This document shows positions 1-12,225 of a stretch of 64,000 bases of DNA, one piece after another. The notes under the pieces were generated by a model. It worked only from the letters and a program-made list of their open reading frames with translations. It was not told where the DNA came from and did not search any database. The DNA is taken from the NCBI GenBank assembly GCA_907163375.1, contig CAJQUW010003412.1, positions 38,463-102,462 of the forward strand, read 5' to 3'. Each line of letters begins with the position of its first letter. The stretch's first letter is position 1. The position numbers and the translations under genes are program-made. This DNA is from Prostheceraeus crozeri. Taxonomy: Eukaryota > Platyhelminthes > Polycladida > Euryleptidae.

Positions 1-2
1 GG

Positions 3-107
3 ACTGTGGTTCAATGGACCAGGGACGAGGACTTGGACCCATGGGACGGTGGATCCCCAATGGGCCGAGAGATTCAATATCAATCCGAATATCAGCGCAT
101 GAAATAG
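3..107 (+). CDS. Possible 3' coding end of an unrecognised gene (partial)
   Basis: The first 107 bases are more GC-rich than what follows and stay open in one frame to a TAG at 105-107, giving about 34 acidic and polar residues that end in EYQRMK. No splice donor is obvious before the stop, so if it is coding it is the end of a terminal exon running in from the left. I do not recognise the family. It could belong to the same gene as the exon at 4040-4606, as an alternative last exon, or it could be a chance open frame. This is a weak call resting on composition and frame only. Confidence 0.3.
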   Translation, partial: TVVQWTRDEDLDPWDGGSPMGREIQYQSEYQRMK

Positions 108-3100
108 ATTATTTGAATGTATTTTGAAATTTTGAAGCATCGGTTCAGCAAGTTTGTCAATCAAAATTAACAATCAAAGTCATCTAATTGAGAATTCCAA
201 ATGCTGAAGTCTATCAATGCTGTCAAACTCAACCGATTGCCACAAACTTTAGTACATGCGTTGATGAAGATAATAATTTAGCTGCACATCAAATTTCATT
301 TGAATTGGACTATCAAGTTGTAGTATATTAGAGGCGAATGTGTAGATGTAATCAGAGTGGGAACCGGGCCCGAACGAATTTGCTCAGTTTGCAATCATTT
401 CTGTCATGACGAACGGTAACATCATTATGGCTAGGATGATATGTGTTTCCCTGCGCATGGACATCTAGCTGTCAATGCCCTGACACGCACGCATAGATTC
501 TATCATTGGCTGTAAAGACCAGCTATGTACAGAATGAGTCATGAAGAACGATGTGTGTGACATGACTTAATTTTCAGCATTTTTGGCGGAATATGTCATT
601 TATAACATGACGATGTCCTTTGCAGGTGCAAGTCACAATTGCGGTTTGAAAAGCATGTCCACATTTCCATATTTACGAAAATGAAAGCATACATTTACTT
701 TATTCGGCAAAAATTGCACAATCAATATGCAGTAAATGCGTCCATATTTATTTGCACAAGCAAATTTAAGCGTGTAATTAGCACACGTATTGGCAGTGAG
801 AGACGTGGCCTATTTGTGCAATAGGCCTATTTCTTACTTTGCTTGCCATACGGTCACTATATATTATAACATCAATGAATACTTGCTTAATTTTCCCGAT
901 TAGTATGTATTCAAAATTCTATATTTTCTTCACAGAGGCGATGAACGCATTGACCAATTTTATGCATAATTGTACATGATATAAAATATTGATCAAAGTA
1001 AAAGGATTGTGTATTGATCAGTCATCATAAAATAATTAAAAAATGCTTAGTCTTGGTCTTATGTACCGGTACAAGTGGGCCTGCCACATCTATACCCCAG
1101 TGCTATCCTCAGTTTTAACTTAAGAATTGAATATGCATGCAATTACACACAAACTGGCATGCTAAGCAGCTGAAAATGATAGTATTATGTCAGTGGGCCG
1201 TAGAATTCCCATGGTTCGATAATTGAAAAATCACATTGGATGGGATGGGCCCGCAAGCAGTGAACTCGTCTCATGGACATCTCTGGCCGGATTATGCATA
1301 GTAAAACTGTGAGCGATCCATCAAACCATCTCGTGTTTTCTGTTCAGGAGACTTCTGCACTTGGATAGGTAGCAACTTTAAGCCACTTTCGTGTGAACTG
1401 AATTACTTTTTTTACTTAGAATGGAAAAAGTCAAGGTTCTTGAGTTGTACATCAGATCACAATGTAATCTTTATTAGCATGCTCAGCCAATGCACTTTTG
1501 TGATCGTAACTTTTAAAACTGTGTGTTCAGTGTCCTTTCCATTCTAAGTAAAATACGTTCACACGATATTGACTGAAAGTCGCCACATATCCCAGAGTAA
1601 ATCTCTCTTGAACAGAAAACATGGAATACAGAGGATTTTGTGGACCGCTCATAGTTATACTGTAATCCCTCAACAAGTTGTGCAGCAGCTGTCATTTTGC
1701 CCTTGAGAACGTGTGATGACGCAGACCGTCGGTTATGTGTATAGTATGTGTTTTTAAATCAATAGATCCGATAATAATCTGTCATAACGAATGGAGCGAT
1801 TAAGATTTGCAATAAGCAAGTTAGTGAAATGTCAATAGGCATTCATTAAATATCACTTTGAATACACTACTGGCAAATCGCCGAAGTCGCAATAATAATG
1901 AAATGGCAGCTATTTAGTTCCCATTTTTCAACTGAGGATGATGCTCAATATTTAATTGTTATTTTTACAAGGGAGCGATTCTCATATTTTTAATGGAGCT
2001 TTATTTTCAGATCTTTCAACATTGTTTCTTTGGTTAGAGAAACAGGTCTAGATAATCTGGTTTGGTTGAGTGTTCGAGTCCTATCTTGCAGTGCAATTTG
2101 AAATAACGTGTATTCAGTTTACTTCTTGAAAACCCCACAAAACTGCATATAGATTTTCTTGTGAAGTAATCTGACAAGTTGTGCGTGATTATCTGGAATG
2201 ATGGATCCAGAGGAAATCGCGTTTAAAGTACGAGTAGTGCGAAGGATTTTACAAACGATGTGATATACATCACTATTTTGTCATTAGTCATTAAAATAAA
2301 CGCGAACACTCGAACAGTTACATTGTTGCTTCTATCCATCTGTATTCATAGCACTAAATATATGTGCTCAGTTATTATCAATGTTTGTGCTCTGAGTTAA
2401 CACCATCTCAATGTGCACGTCATGAAATATATTTTGTAAGAATGATTTATGACTCCCTGAATACATACGGATGTACTATATTCGAATGTGTTATCCACCA
2501 AGACGCGCAGCTATTTGCCGTCTGTGAAATTAAGGATGTGTATGGGATGTACTTACCGGCACGTTTTTGATGTAATTCCTCTTTGATATGAAAGCTCATA
2601 GCAGATTCATCTCCTTTACGCTGATACACGTGATTTCACTATGACTTGTTTCTGGAGAATGCATGCTCCATAATTTTGCAACCTGATAATTTTGCTAGTT
2701 CACGCCAAGTTTTACACTTTCAACGAAAATAAAGTCAAAGCAGTTGAGCTGCGAAAATCGTGACGACTGACGAGGGATTTCATAAGTCATATAATGCGGA
2801 ATCCTTTCCGGCCGTTATGGTTATTTTCATTCCTTGTTAAAGTTTAAGAGTACATATTTTGCAGAGAGAGAGAGAGATGTTGTGTAAGTGTGATTTGCGA
2901 AGGGAGCAAAGAAGCGAAGAGCGAGTAGAAGCCAGATGGTTTTAATGTATCCAAGTACTTTTTTGAAAGCGCAAGATGTTCTCATCAAATATTATTACGA
3001 ATAACGAAATCGATTGCTTGATCAAAATCGTTTAAGATGTTTTGGTTCTGATTTGTATTATTAGTGGAGGGCGATGGATAGGACGTGTTTTGTGATGGCG

Positions 3101-4039
3101 TTGTGTACTTTTGTCGCGTGCACATCCTGAAGTGATCGGAGCACTTTGATTGATAGGCGTGCGGAAAACTCATAGTTGGAAAATTTAATTCGTAAAAAAG
3201 ATTCATCGAGCTAAATATTATGCTTTGCTAATTGCGATTTAATATCATTCGAAAACGTTTCACAGACAATCTACCAAATAGTACTAGCATGTCAATTCAA
3301 TTCATTTTTTACATCAACATATTTCAACTTGGGTCCTTAATAGGAGAAAAATATGGATTGCCAAAATATTCTGCTCTATGTAAATTAAGCATTTGACAAT
3401 CTAAGAAATATAACGCAAACTAGTATAAGTGTGTAGCATATACAGGTATATAAGTATGTAGCCTAATGAAGACATGGAAAAAGAGACTCGAACTATCTTT
3501 AATGTAAGTTTCCATTTTCATAGATAGTGCGACAGCTATTTTGCTGAATGAAACTCTCATGGATGAGTAAGAAGGGGGGGGGGCAATATAGGCACCAGAA
3601 TTTCATTACCTTGCGTTTTTGTATTAGGAAAAACGAAATTCGCTTAATACCATGTTCGCATCAACATTCAAATCGACTCGTATTTTTGCGACATATGCGA
3701 CAGCATTCGATGCCGTGTACGCACGGTTACATGCATGCACCTCAATATATTTTCCTCTGTGACATTTCTAATTTACCAATAAAAATGTCAACCAATTTAT
3801 TAACTTGCTGAATAACCATATTTTTAACAATTAGCAATCAGTCAAACATAAGTTTCTTACATAAGCCATTGATCATTGTGCATCTGTTGACGAAACATGA
3901 CAACTACATCTCATGATTTATTCTTGTCTATGATTATGTTGACAACCTGATTATTGTTACATAGCCTTCATACTCTAGGAGTCTGAGCAGTTATCCCTTG
4001 AAATCAGTGAGATAACGTATATATACTTATTTGTTTCAG
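108..4039. other. Non-coding stretch, no gene recognised
   Basis: AT-rich sequence with only short, unconvincing open frames on both strands. A GA microsatellite (about 2863-2877) is visible. A possible mini-exon lies near 2010-2047, between an acceptor-like pyrimidine tract ending in AG and a CAG/GT junction, but nothing supports its translation. It probably holds intron or upstream sequence of the gene whose last exon begins at 4040. Confidence 0.5.
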
Positions 4040-4606
4040 TCTATGGCGTCAAATGGCTCACAATCTATTGAATCTACAGCTGGTGTCGCTCTACCTTCAC
4101 GTTATGAAGAGGACGGCAGTGTTGACGATGGAATGGACCCCAGATCTACCATCGATCTCAATCCTGACGACACATCAGAATGGCGCACCAGCATTGAATC
4201 TCAATACAGCCCACACAAGCCGCCATTACCTTCTCGCTCCTTCGATTCACCGAGTCCACGACAAAGACGTCGACGATCTGAAGGTTCTACTCCAACAACG
4301 CCATCGAATAGGAAGTCACCAAGAGGACCACGTCTAATGAGAAGTCCACCTCAGTCTCAGTCGTACTCTTCATTCTCCTCAAGTGAAGAACAACCGCAGG
4401 AAACCCCCAACTTCTTCGATTCTTCTTCAGTGATGTCTTCAGGAACGAAGGTCACTCCAATGACCCGTGGCTCCACAACTAAAGGCTCAATCTTCATTCC
4501 GCCTATATCTAGCGCAAGGTCGGAATCTGTCAGCTCATATATGCCGACAGATCCTGATAACATGAGCCCAATGTCTGACGATGAATCCTTCAGTGATATT
4601 CAATGA
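4040..4606 (+). CDS. Terminal exon of an unrecognised gene; disordered Ser/Pro-rich C-terminus
   Basis: A good splice acceptor (pyrimidine tract then CAG at 4037-4039) precedes an open frame of 188 codons ending in TGA at 4604-4606. The acceptor, not an ATG, defines the start, so this is the last exon of a longer plus-strand gene. The sequence is low-complexity and likely disordered. It begins with an acidic patch, then has several SP and TP sites (SPHK, SPRQRRRR, TPSNRKSPR) around a basic cluster of four arginines, then serine runs. It ends in an acidic segment, MSDDESFSDIQ. Such tails are typical phosphorylation platforms of signalling or cytoskeletal proteins, but no domain is present to name the family. 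Codon usage and the long open frame support it being real. It is convergent with SPC25. Confidence 0.7.
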   Translation, partial: SMASNGSQSIESTAGVALPSRYEEDGSVDDGMDPRSTIDLNPDDTSEWRTSIESQYSPHKPPLPSRSFDSPSPRQRRRRSEGSTPTTPSNRKSPRGPRLMRSPPQSQSYSSFSSSEEQPQETPNFFDSSSVMSSGTKVTPMTRGSTTKGSIFIPPISSARSESVSSYMPTDPDNMSPMSDDESFSDIQ

Positions 4607-4766
4607 TCGCGCTGGACGCGAAGTATTAGAACTGTGAATTTCCGAAATATATTGTAAATTCAAATATTTTTTAGTTCATTTCCCTTATTGAGTTTGGAGA
4701 AGGTAAAATTCGGCTTTAGGAGATAATGAATCTCTAAGTTGGAACACACAAGCATACCTTAATTCC

Positions 4767-5325
4767 TACTAAACTCTGCATAGTGGTGTTCCCACATAAT
4801 TAGATTCATCTGCGCGCGCATCGGTTTCCTAGAAAGGAAGAATTGTATGTAACCTTAATATCGAAATGGCACATTACAGAATTAGACAATTTGCTGCATG
4901 CTTGCTCCTTCTCGAATGAATAATTCGTGTATCGCTTGCAATTGGAAATGCAAACAATAAGCTGTCAGCAGAGGACACCACAGCCAGTGAGAGATGCGTG
5001 CGTACTTTGATATCACTTCGCACCATAGAAATAGATTGTTTATCTGAAGTTGACTAGAATGGAAATTGACTCAATGTCGCGGCACATCCGGGGGAACTAA
5101 GTTGGGGCATGAACCACCAATGAAAAGCTTCGATTTACACATGTGACTGATTCTAACCCAATCACAGACGTTGGCAGGTGTATCTAAGTGAAAATGTCTT
5201 ATGTGCCGTTATTGTGCATTGCATGAAGCTTAATCTCCATTCTAGAGGTTTTATTGTTGTCAATTTCTATGCTTCGCACACACCAAAACACATCGATGCG
5301 CCTGGCTTCGATTCAGCGTATATGC
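4767..5325 (-). repeat. Left arm of inverted repeat pair (interspersed repeat copy)
   Basis: Read on the minus strand this matches, with many substitutions, the plus strand of 7081-7352. Shared landmarks include the CGCGCGCAGATGAATCTAAT block, CTAGGAAACCGA, AGCTTATTGTTTGC, and the GATGTGTTTTGGTGTG block. The copy is interrupted at 5024-5271 by a MITE. It could be one arm of a fold-back element about 2.6 kb long or an independent insertion of a dispersed family. Confidence 0.7.
5024..5271. mobile_element. 248-bp hAT-type MITE
   Basis: Ends are CATAGAAATAGA on the left and the complement of CATAGAAATTGA on the right. They are flanked by a perfect 8-bp target duplication CTTCGCAC (5016-5023 and 5272-5279). 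The related uninterrupted copy at 7.1 kb has CTTCGAAC once at the same point, so the pre-insertion site is visible in the same window. No coding capacity. The 8-bp duplication suggests hAT-type mobilisation. Confidence 0.8.
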
Positions 5326-5624
5326 ACTATACAGTGCAAAGATAATGTATATTATATATATATTTATATTATATATCCATTGTCTTTGATAATAGGTAGC
5401 GGCGCTACCTTGCTGCTACGTAGCCAAAGAGTCAGGTTTTTTGTTGGCCGGGTTAGCATCTATTATGTTGTTTCATGTAGTGATGCAGTTCAGCTGCTCG
5501 GACCTTGACATCTTATTAACATTGAGATTCAAAGTGTCTCTATCAGAGTTTTGAATGAGTAGGCCTTGCTACACCTATCGCGAAGCAGTTGATTTTGCAA
5601 AGATTCCGAATTTTGTCGTGTGTT

Positions 5625-6030
5625 GCTTGCCCTAGATGCCCGTTTTTGGATAAAACATGCATGATGCATGTATCACGGATAAATCCTATCAAGAAATTTC
5701 ATTCCTTATTAAGCAAATTGGTCTTTTTTGGTGTAGATATAACTATATTAATAATATTTAGCATTGTAAAGAGTGGGAAATGTATATAAAAATTACTCAG
5801 AATAGTAATTTGGAATTGTACATGGTAAAAACATCGATGATCCATGAACGTGGATAAAATACATAATTAAAAGAGCGTTTCCTGTAGAGAAGAATTGTCC
5901 ATTTGAGTTAGATACTGACTTTACTAATAATATTGATGCTGTAAGAAGTAACAAATGCATTTAAATTACTCAAAGAATCGCTCATGGATAAAACATCGAT
6001 GATCCATGGATATCGACATATGAAACATGT
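5625..6030 (+). repeat. CATG-rich repeat family, partial copy C
   Basis: It starts with the phrase CCTAGATGCCCGTTTTTGG followed by ATAAAACATGCATGATGCATG. The same phrase opens the copy at 58.2 kb and, reversed, the copy ending near 11.53 kb. The ATAAAACATCGATGATCCATG variant recurs twice downstream (near 5828 and 5987). No coding capacity. Confidence 0.55.
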
Positions 6031-7080
6031 ATAGGGCCTATACGACATATCAAATATGCATGTCTACCATTATTTCGAGTGTTTTATATATGCCCTTTAT
6101 ATTTGATGAAATGGTGTGCATAAAAAAGATATTCAGGTGACTTCATCACTTCTCTCTCTCTTTCTCACTCACTCACTCGTTCCTCTTTTCTTCTTCTTCT
6201 TCTACTCATTTTTCATCATCTTTCACATTCACTACATGTACACTGTAGCTACAATAGCAACAACATTAGTCAATGCTGACGAACAGGTCAACAATATTAG
6301 GCCTACACATGACATATATTTTCAATATTAAGCAATTCTATCGGCACACACTTTTCTTCTCAAATTGAAGCATTTATTGAAGTTTCTAAGTTCCACACCG
6401 TGCCCATCAGCAAGTCGAATTTGATCAGTTTTCTCGTGTGTTCGCTAAATTACTTAGCTAGTAATTTGCAAAACTTATGATATTAAATCAGCATGTAACT
6501 GAAGCAAACAATTGCATAAGTGTCTCGCTCAGTCTGCGTAATCGTATCTCGCTTCTATAACTTTCCGTCACTATATTAAGGAAATTCGCCACGCGCACGC
6601 AGCTGAGGAAGTTCGGTCACATTGTTGGCAGCCTGGTCGTGGCCGCATTCGTGAGCCATGAGAGGTCGATAATATTCTCTCGCTGGGAACTGTTGATACC
6701 TGTGACTCAGCGTCCCTGCTTAATAATTATTGTCCACCCATCACGTGGGACCACAGAATTAAATATTTTGTTTATCTGCTTCGGTTGCTAGAAGTGTGAT
6801 TAATACGAAATGGACGACACATTGAGGAACCTATTAGGTGCGCAAAAAGGAATTCCTAATACCTTACAGAGATAGGAAAAAAAGTCGTGCGTCGCTTGCG
6901 GATTAATGTGAGTTCCAGCGAAGTGCTTCGATTACCAAAATTCCTTCAGATTCGAAGAATTCAGATCATTGCCCACAAGTTTTCTCCATAATGTTGACCC
7001 TTCCGATCATTATTAAAGAAAGTAGCAGGCGTACGAAAATTAGTTCACTTGATGATTTCACATCCTCTCCTCGGCTATGC

Positions 7081-7352
7081 TCACTGCATTGAATCGAAGC
7101 CACGCATCGATGTGTGTTTTGGTGTGTTCGAAGTGATATCACAGCACGCACGCATCTCTCACTGGCTCTGTTGTCCTTTGCTGACAGCTTATTGTTTGCC
7201 ATTTCCAATAGCAAGCGATACACGAATTTTCCATTCGAGAAGGAGCAAGTTGTCTAATTCTGTGCCATTTCCATATAAGGTTACGTATAACTCTCCTTTC
7301 TAGGAAACCGAAGCGCCGCGCGCGCAGATGAATCTAATTCTGTGCGTGGGAC
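7081..7352 (+). repeat. Right arm of inverted repeat pair
   Basis: Inverted copy of 4767-5325, uninterrupted here. It contains a CG-alternating CCGCGCGCGCAG block and is followed by a GTTCGAAGAGC-type sequence on the minus strand that faintly resembles a Pol III B box. That would fit a SINE-like origin, but I could not establish it. Confidence 0.65.
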
Positions 7353-7958
7353 AGAAAGCTACGCAAAGCGCAGTAGCTTGTGCGCTCTTCGGTCTCGTGC
7401 TCTTCGAACCCGTGTTAACTGCTTAATATTACAAAAGTCAGCGCATCAAGTTCTACTTACACACCTTTATTTATTCATCGTCGGATCGTCTACGTTTTTT
7501 CATTATCTTACTTAGTTTTCATGCACAACATGGAGCACAATTCGAAAATGAACACTCGCAGGTAGTCAGTGAGTTCTTCCACTCAATGAAGCCATCAAGT
7601 TCCTTTGATTTGTGCATCAGAATTAAAAATTCATCTCTTGGATCAAACCGCAGAAAAAGGGTAAGCTTCTAATTGTTTCCAAATTTATTTTGTCAACTTA
7701 CAGCATTTAACTGCATGTCTAGGTACATGTATTTGGAAATCCCGAAAACAAAATCAAAGGAAAGATTTGGTCATATGATACAATCGATAAATCAAAAGTT
7801 GGTTTATTGACCATGAACACGTAGAGACATTTCTATGACTATACTGCTATCTCCTCTATTAATTTTGCAAATACTAGATACTGCAATACTTTGAAAGCTA
7901 CTAGCGTCATACTTAATTTAATTTACTGGCAACAACAAAATATCTCAATTCCTCTCGG

Positions 7959-8047
7959 TTCCTCTTAGCAGCACATTTTGGGAATCCTTTATTTATACAT
8001 AAATATCATAGCTATCAAGAACTCCTAAAATGTGCTGCTAAGAGGAA
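7959..8047 (+). ncRNA. Candidate hairpin RNA 1 (25-bp stem)
   Basis: Arms 7959-7983 and 8023-8047 pair over 25 positions with a single G.U in RNA; the outer 21 pairs are perfect. The loop is 39 nt. The 5' arm contains TAGCAGCACATTTTGGG. A second strong hairpin begins 11 nt downstream. The shape is compatible with a microRNA precursor or a tiny fold-back MITE. Nothing in the sequence shows transcription, so the ncRNA label is provisional. Confidence 0.35.
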
Positions 8048-8058
8048 TTTTTGGCATA

Positions 8059-8140
8059 TTGAATTCAAAGTGAATAAGTCTTGGGCATGTGACATCATTT
8101 GTGTGATGGAAAACCCAAGACCTATTCACTTTGAATTCAA
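8059..8140 (+). ncRNA. Candidate hairpin RNA 2 (27-bp stem)
   Basis: Arms 8059-8085 and 8114-8140 pair over 27 positions with one mismatch (A against C). The 28-nt loop can itself extend the stem with CATCA/TGATG. The overall 82-nt length is typical of animal pre-miRNAs. Its closeness to the preceding hairpin makes a small cluster. The alternative is a young fold-back repeat, which near-perfect arms also suit. Confidence 0.35.
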
Positions 8141-10929
8141 CATGAGAATGTGCATGCAGATCAGTTTTCACGACGACGTTTCTCGTTGAAAAATCGATCT
8201 AAAGTTGATTCTGTCGTGAAAAGAATCATAATCAAATGGTAATATATTGAAATGGTAATACACTGCTTTTAAATTCGTAATTTCTGATTGCTTTGAAAAT
8301 AGCACAAAATCTGGGCATGTTGAGACAAAATAGTTGCATGCTAGAAACTATGAGCATGAAAGAACTTAAATTAACGCATTAAAACCATTTCAATTTAGCA
8401 CTTCAATAGTAGGCTATACTTATGCTATGGCATCAATATTTGGATGACAAATAATTGAAAAAAAATTTGAAACAATTGAACATGGTATAAGGCATAAAAA
8501 AATCTATTCCAGGACTACAAAAAGTTTAGATGGAGAATATTTTTATCAATGCGGACAAACTATTGAGCTATTCGATATCTGCTTAAGTTATACAATTTAA
8601 TCTTGTTTCTGAAAAATGGATTCATCAAGGAAGCTTGTTTAAATAGGTCACTATTTCCATTTCATAAAAATTGAACTGAAAACCTGTAGCTAACGCCCAT
8701 GATATTCAATTAATTTTTTCAGAATCGCTACATTTTAGAAAATGATATCAATTTGATATTTCGAGTCGTTTAAGAAAAATGATCAAGCACACAAAAGGCA
8801 TAGATGCTACACGACGGACTGCACACTGTAATAAAGATCAGTTATGCGTTGCAGTCCAACAATAGGTTTAGTTTTGCAAAATCAATTATTTTTCATGCCT
8901 TACGATTAATATAAAACAATCGAAGTACAAACTCATTGCCACTCTTTTATATCAATTTGTGTTTACTTATTACAAATTATGCATCGCACTTTTCATATCA
9001 TCGTAGGCCTAGTTATTATGGTCACATGTTAGTTGTAGGCCCGCATGTCACCATGAATACCTGAAGAGATGCTGTCATATAAACGGTAGACAAGATGACA
9101 TTATGTGTGTGTTTGCAGATTGTGATTTTAACAAAATGAAATTACATGTACGGTGTTAATATTATAGAAAATTCAAGCATTCCTGACTATCTTCATTTCA
9201 CGAACGATTGACAGGCGGTCGGCAATAGGCTATACTCCGTTTTTATTTGCAGATTGCATTTTTGTAAAAACAGTTACCGGTACTTGAATATCAAAATAAA
9301 ATTATTAATAGATACTACAAACATTGATTAAAAAATAATTCATAAATTGTTAATGATCACAATTCAACCACTCCTGAATATCTTCATTTGCTATCAAAAT
9401 TCCTAAGAATAATATCGCTTGCCACATTGTCAGAGATGAAATGAGTCAAAAGCAGTTTTTTTAATAGTCTTTACTACAACACCTAAAATTACTATAAATG
9501 ATTTCTCTTCTAAACTTTGAGTAGGCCTACCTATAGAATGTTAATTAAGATTAGTTAAGTATGATAATTCTAGCTGCTCTGCACATCAGCACAAAAGTTG
9601 TCTTCTTTTTACAGGTGCTTATTGCTGAGGCTGCGCAAACTCGTCGTATCTGTGCATCAATGACTCAATACCTGACCTACGCTCGGCTGTTTTTTCGTCT
9701 TGTCTTGTGAGCTAATTAACCCCGAAATACTGGAATTATTATTTACCCATAAATCTCTCATATATTCGCAACGTCCCACCGATCATCAGATTCGGACAAA
9801 CGTCTTGTGGTCCAACTGAAGATGTTTTTTTCAGTGACCTCGTATCATCGCTTCAAACTTCATAGTACTAGTGATTGTTTCTCCGTTGAACTGTAAATTT
9901 TTCGTGACATCACCTCTATTCTTAAAAATGTGATGATGACGTCGCGACGGTGTTCGACTCGAAATGACAGTGTTTCAGATGACGTGAAATACGCATTCGG
10001 ACTGTGGGCATGTTTTCTGGTTGGAAGGATTTTCAAATGAAGGATGATCAAATCCGGAAAGAAATTTTCTTTATGTTGATAACAGTGATTTTCATCAAAA
10101 TTATTTGTATCTGATCGTTCGATGTGTGCTACTATATGAACGTCATCCTATACGGTGGTAAAACTTTGTGAATTTTCTAAATACGTATGGAAAATTTTAT
10201 TTTTGAAGGATATCCATTCCTTCTGCTGTTTACTTGGGAGAGCAGGGCTCAGTTTTTGTAATCTCTATGAATGCTATCGTACAAAGGATAATTTTAGCAA
10301 GAATAATTATTTTACCAAATGTAGGTCTAACAAATATTTTCTTACACGATTACTATTGTGCGGAAAATCAATCATGCTTGAAATTTGAATTAAGAACAAA
10401 AGAATACACTTCAATCTACAGCGTTATATTCGGTATCGCTCAAAGGGAAGAAGCGCACCGTGCCATAACATATTTGCTCCAGAAGAAAACTCCATAAGCT
10501 GAATGAGTGATCAATCGTTTCTTATTATGATTTCAAATATCTTTCAACTAAATTTCTCAATAAACTGTCATGGCACCCTTCCGGTCGACAATGCTGCATC
10601 AAGAAAATATATAAAGAATATTTCAGAGTAACATCTTCCGAATAATCGCTTGCACTGCCATTTTAATCGTTTTAAAACATTTCTAGAAAATACACTTCTC
10701 TGATAGCTTTTAGAATTATGATTTGTTATTCGATCAGAGTCTTTTTTGAAAAATACCTTATTTTACTAATTACAAATAACATGTAAAAGCTCTTCTTTCT
10801 AATTTTTTATTCCATAAATTCATTAGAAATGTTTTTTGAATCGGAGATTGAAAACTGTGTTAGAGACTGATTCATTTGCGTTTCATTAATTCACGTTGTG
10901 CATGAATTTTCCTTGTGTCTTCAATACAT

Positions 10930-11535
10930 TGCTATAAACATGTTGATTTTATACACGGTTATTTAATTTGCTTTTGAATGTCTCTGTGACATGTGCAATT
11001 TTATATCGAAGATAATGTATGGCCTTTGCGCCACATCTATGCTGGAGTGACTGGAATTTGCCAGGGATGTAATGAATGTATTTCAATTTGTAAAGTAAGT
11101 TCTGCATGTTCGTAAATTTTACAATGTTGTATTCATGCAACATGTAGAATTCATTCCACGACAAAAATGTGCTATAAACTTACAATACAGATTGTACAAT
11201 GATACTAGCATCCCTGGTTAATTTCATCTATTCGATGGTAAAATTATAGATGTCACATGATTAAATCATTGATATTTCATTGACAAAACATGCATGTCTC
11301 ATAGATATAACATGCATGTCTCATACATATAACATGGATGTCTCATGGATAAAACATGCATGAAAATCATGCATGGCCATGTATGATGCATGCATGATCA
11401 TGCATGAGACATGCATGATCATGTATGAAACATGCATGGTCATGCATAAATCATACATGATCATGCATGAATCATGTATGATCATGCATGGGAATCATGC
11501 ATGTTTTATCCAAAAACGGGCATCTAGGGTGTAGG
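10930..11535 (-). repeat. CATG-rich repeat family, copy A, with CATGCATGAT array
   Basis: Read on the minus strand it opens with the CCTAGATGCCCGTTTTTGG phrase near 11535. It continues through a degenerate array of CATGCATGATCA-like units (about 11281-11510), then a conserved block that reappears at 58.28-58.62 kb, including AGCACATTTTTGTCGTG and a shared stretch around 10949-11164. Short open frames there (for example LLYKLKYIH in both copies) reflect copy similarity, not a shown gene. Confidence 0.65.
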
Positions 11536-11750
11536 TTATATCAATTTCGTGGGTAATTATGCTAATATTTAGTATTTGTTTGAATACTTTATTAGCCCAG
11601 AAAAAATAGTAGCCTATGTACAACTTACACCAACTACTACGTACCTGTATTTTAATAAAATACTAAAATAATGCTACCAAGAAGACTACCTCCCGGTATC
11701 ACATTAAGAAGCATTCTTCATCTAAATGTTTCTGATTTTTCGAATATATA

Positions 11751-11870
11751 ATCGGGTCGGGTTCTGGAACTTTTTGTCGGGTTCGGGTCAGACATTTGTA
11801 CCCGACATCGGGTCGGGTTGAAATTTTGTTCGACTCGGGTAGCCTATCCGATTTTTGGAACCCGACCCAC
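11751..11870. repeat. GGGTCGGGTT fold-back repeat
   Basis: Left arm CGGGTCGGGTTC and right arm GGAACCCGACCC are inverted copies about 100 bp apart. Further GGGTTCGGGTC and ATCGGGTCGGGTTG copies lie between them. Probably a short non-autonomous transposon or a terminal fragment. No target duplication was identified. Confidence 0.45.
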
Positions 11871-12219
11871 CGCTCGTCTTTAATACACGTGTCATTCGAA
11901 GTGGATTGAAGTTAGAAAGCGCAGCAGATTTTGATTATCTTAGAAGAAGTCTTTCATTTGACTGCTCATTTCTGTGTGAGTGACGATAGTGTCTTTCACC
12001 GTAGCCATGTCAATTAAATATTTTTTGTCTTATTTCGTAGGTCTAATTTATTTATGGCTACCGCTGAAGCTCGGCAAGTAGGCCTAATTTGTATGAAATT
12101 AAGCTTAATTAGGTATATGAAAATTTTTACGCTTCGATTCGCGAATCACGACCCGATTTGATTCAAAATTTGCCGATTCGCAGGTCCCTATCAATAACGT
12201 CACTGTTGAAAACAAAATC

Positions 12220-12225
12220 TTTATT
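12220..12225 (-). promoter_or_regulatory. Candidate SPC25 poly(A) signal
   Basis: AATAAA on the minus strand, about 145 nt past the SPC25 stop codon. Position and orientation fit, but the hexamer is common in AT-rich DNA. Confidence 0.35.

Noticed and set aside
639-824. 61-codon open frame near a TTTGCAG acceptor-like site
   Set aside because: No donor or family support and low-complexity basic translation.
8059-8140. Naming either hairpin as a specific microRNA
   Set aside because: Only a 7-8 nt seed-like match was visible in the neighbouring hairpin; no mature sequence or expression evidence.
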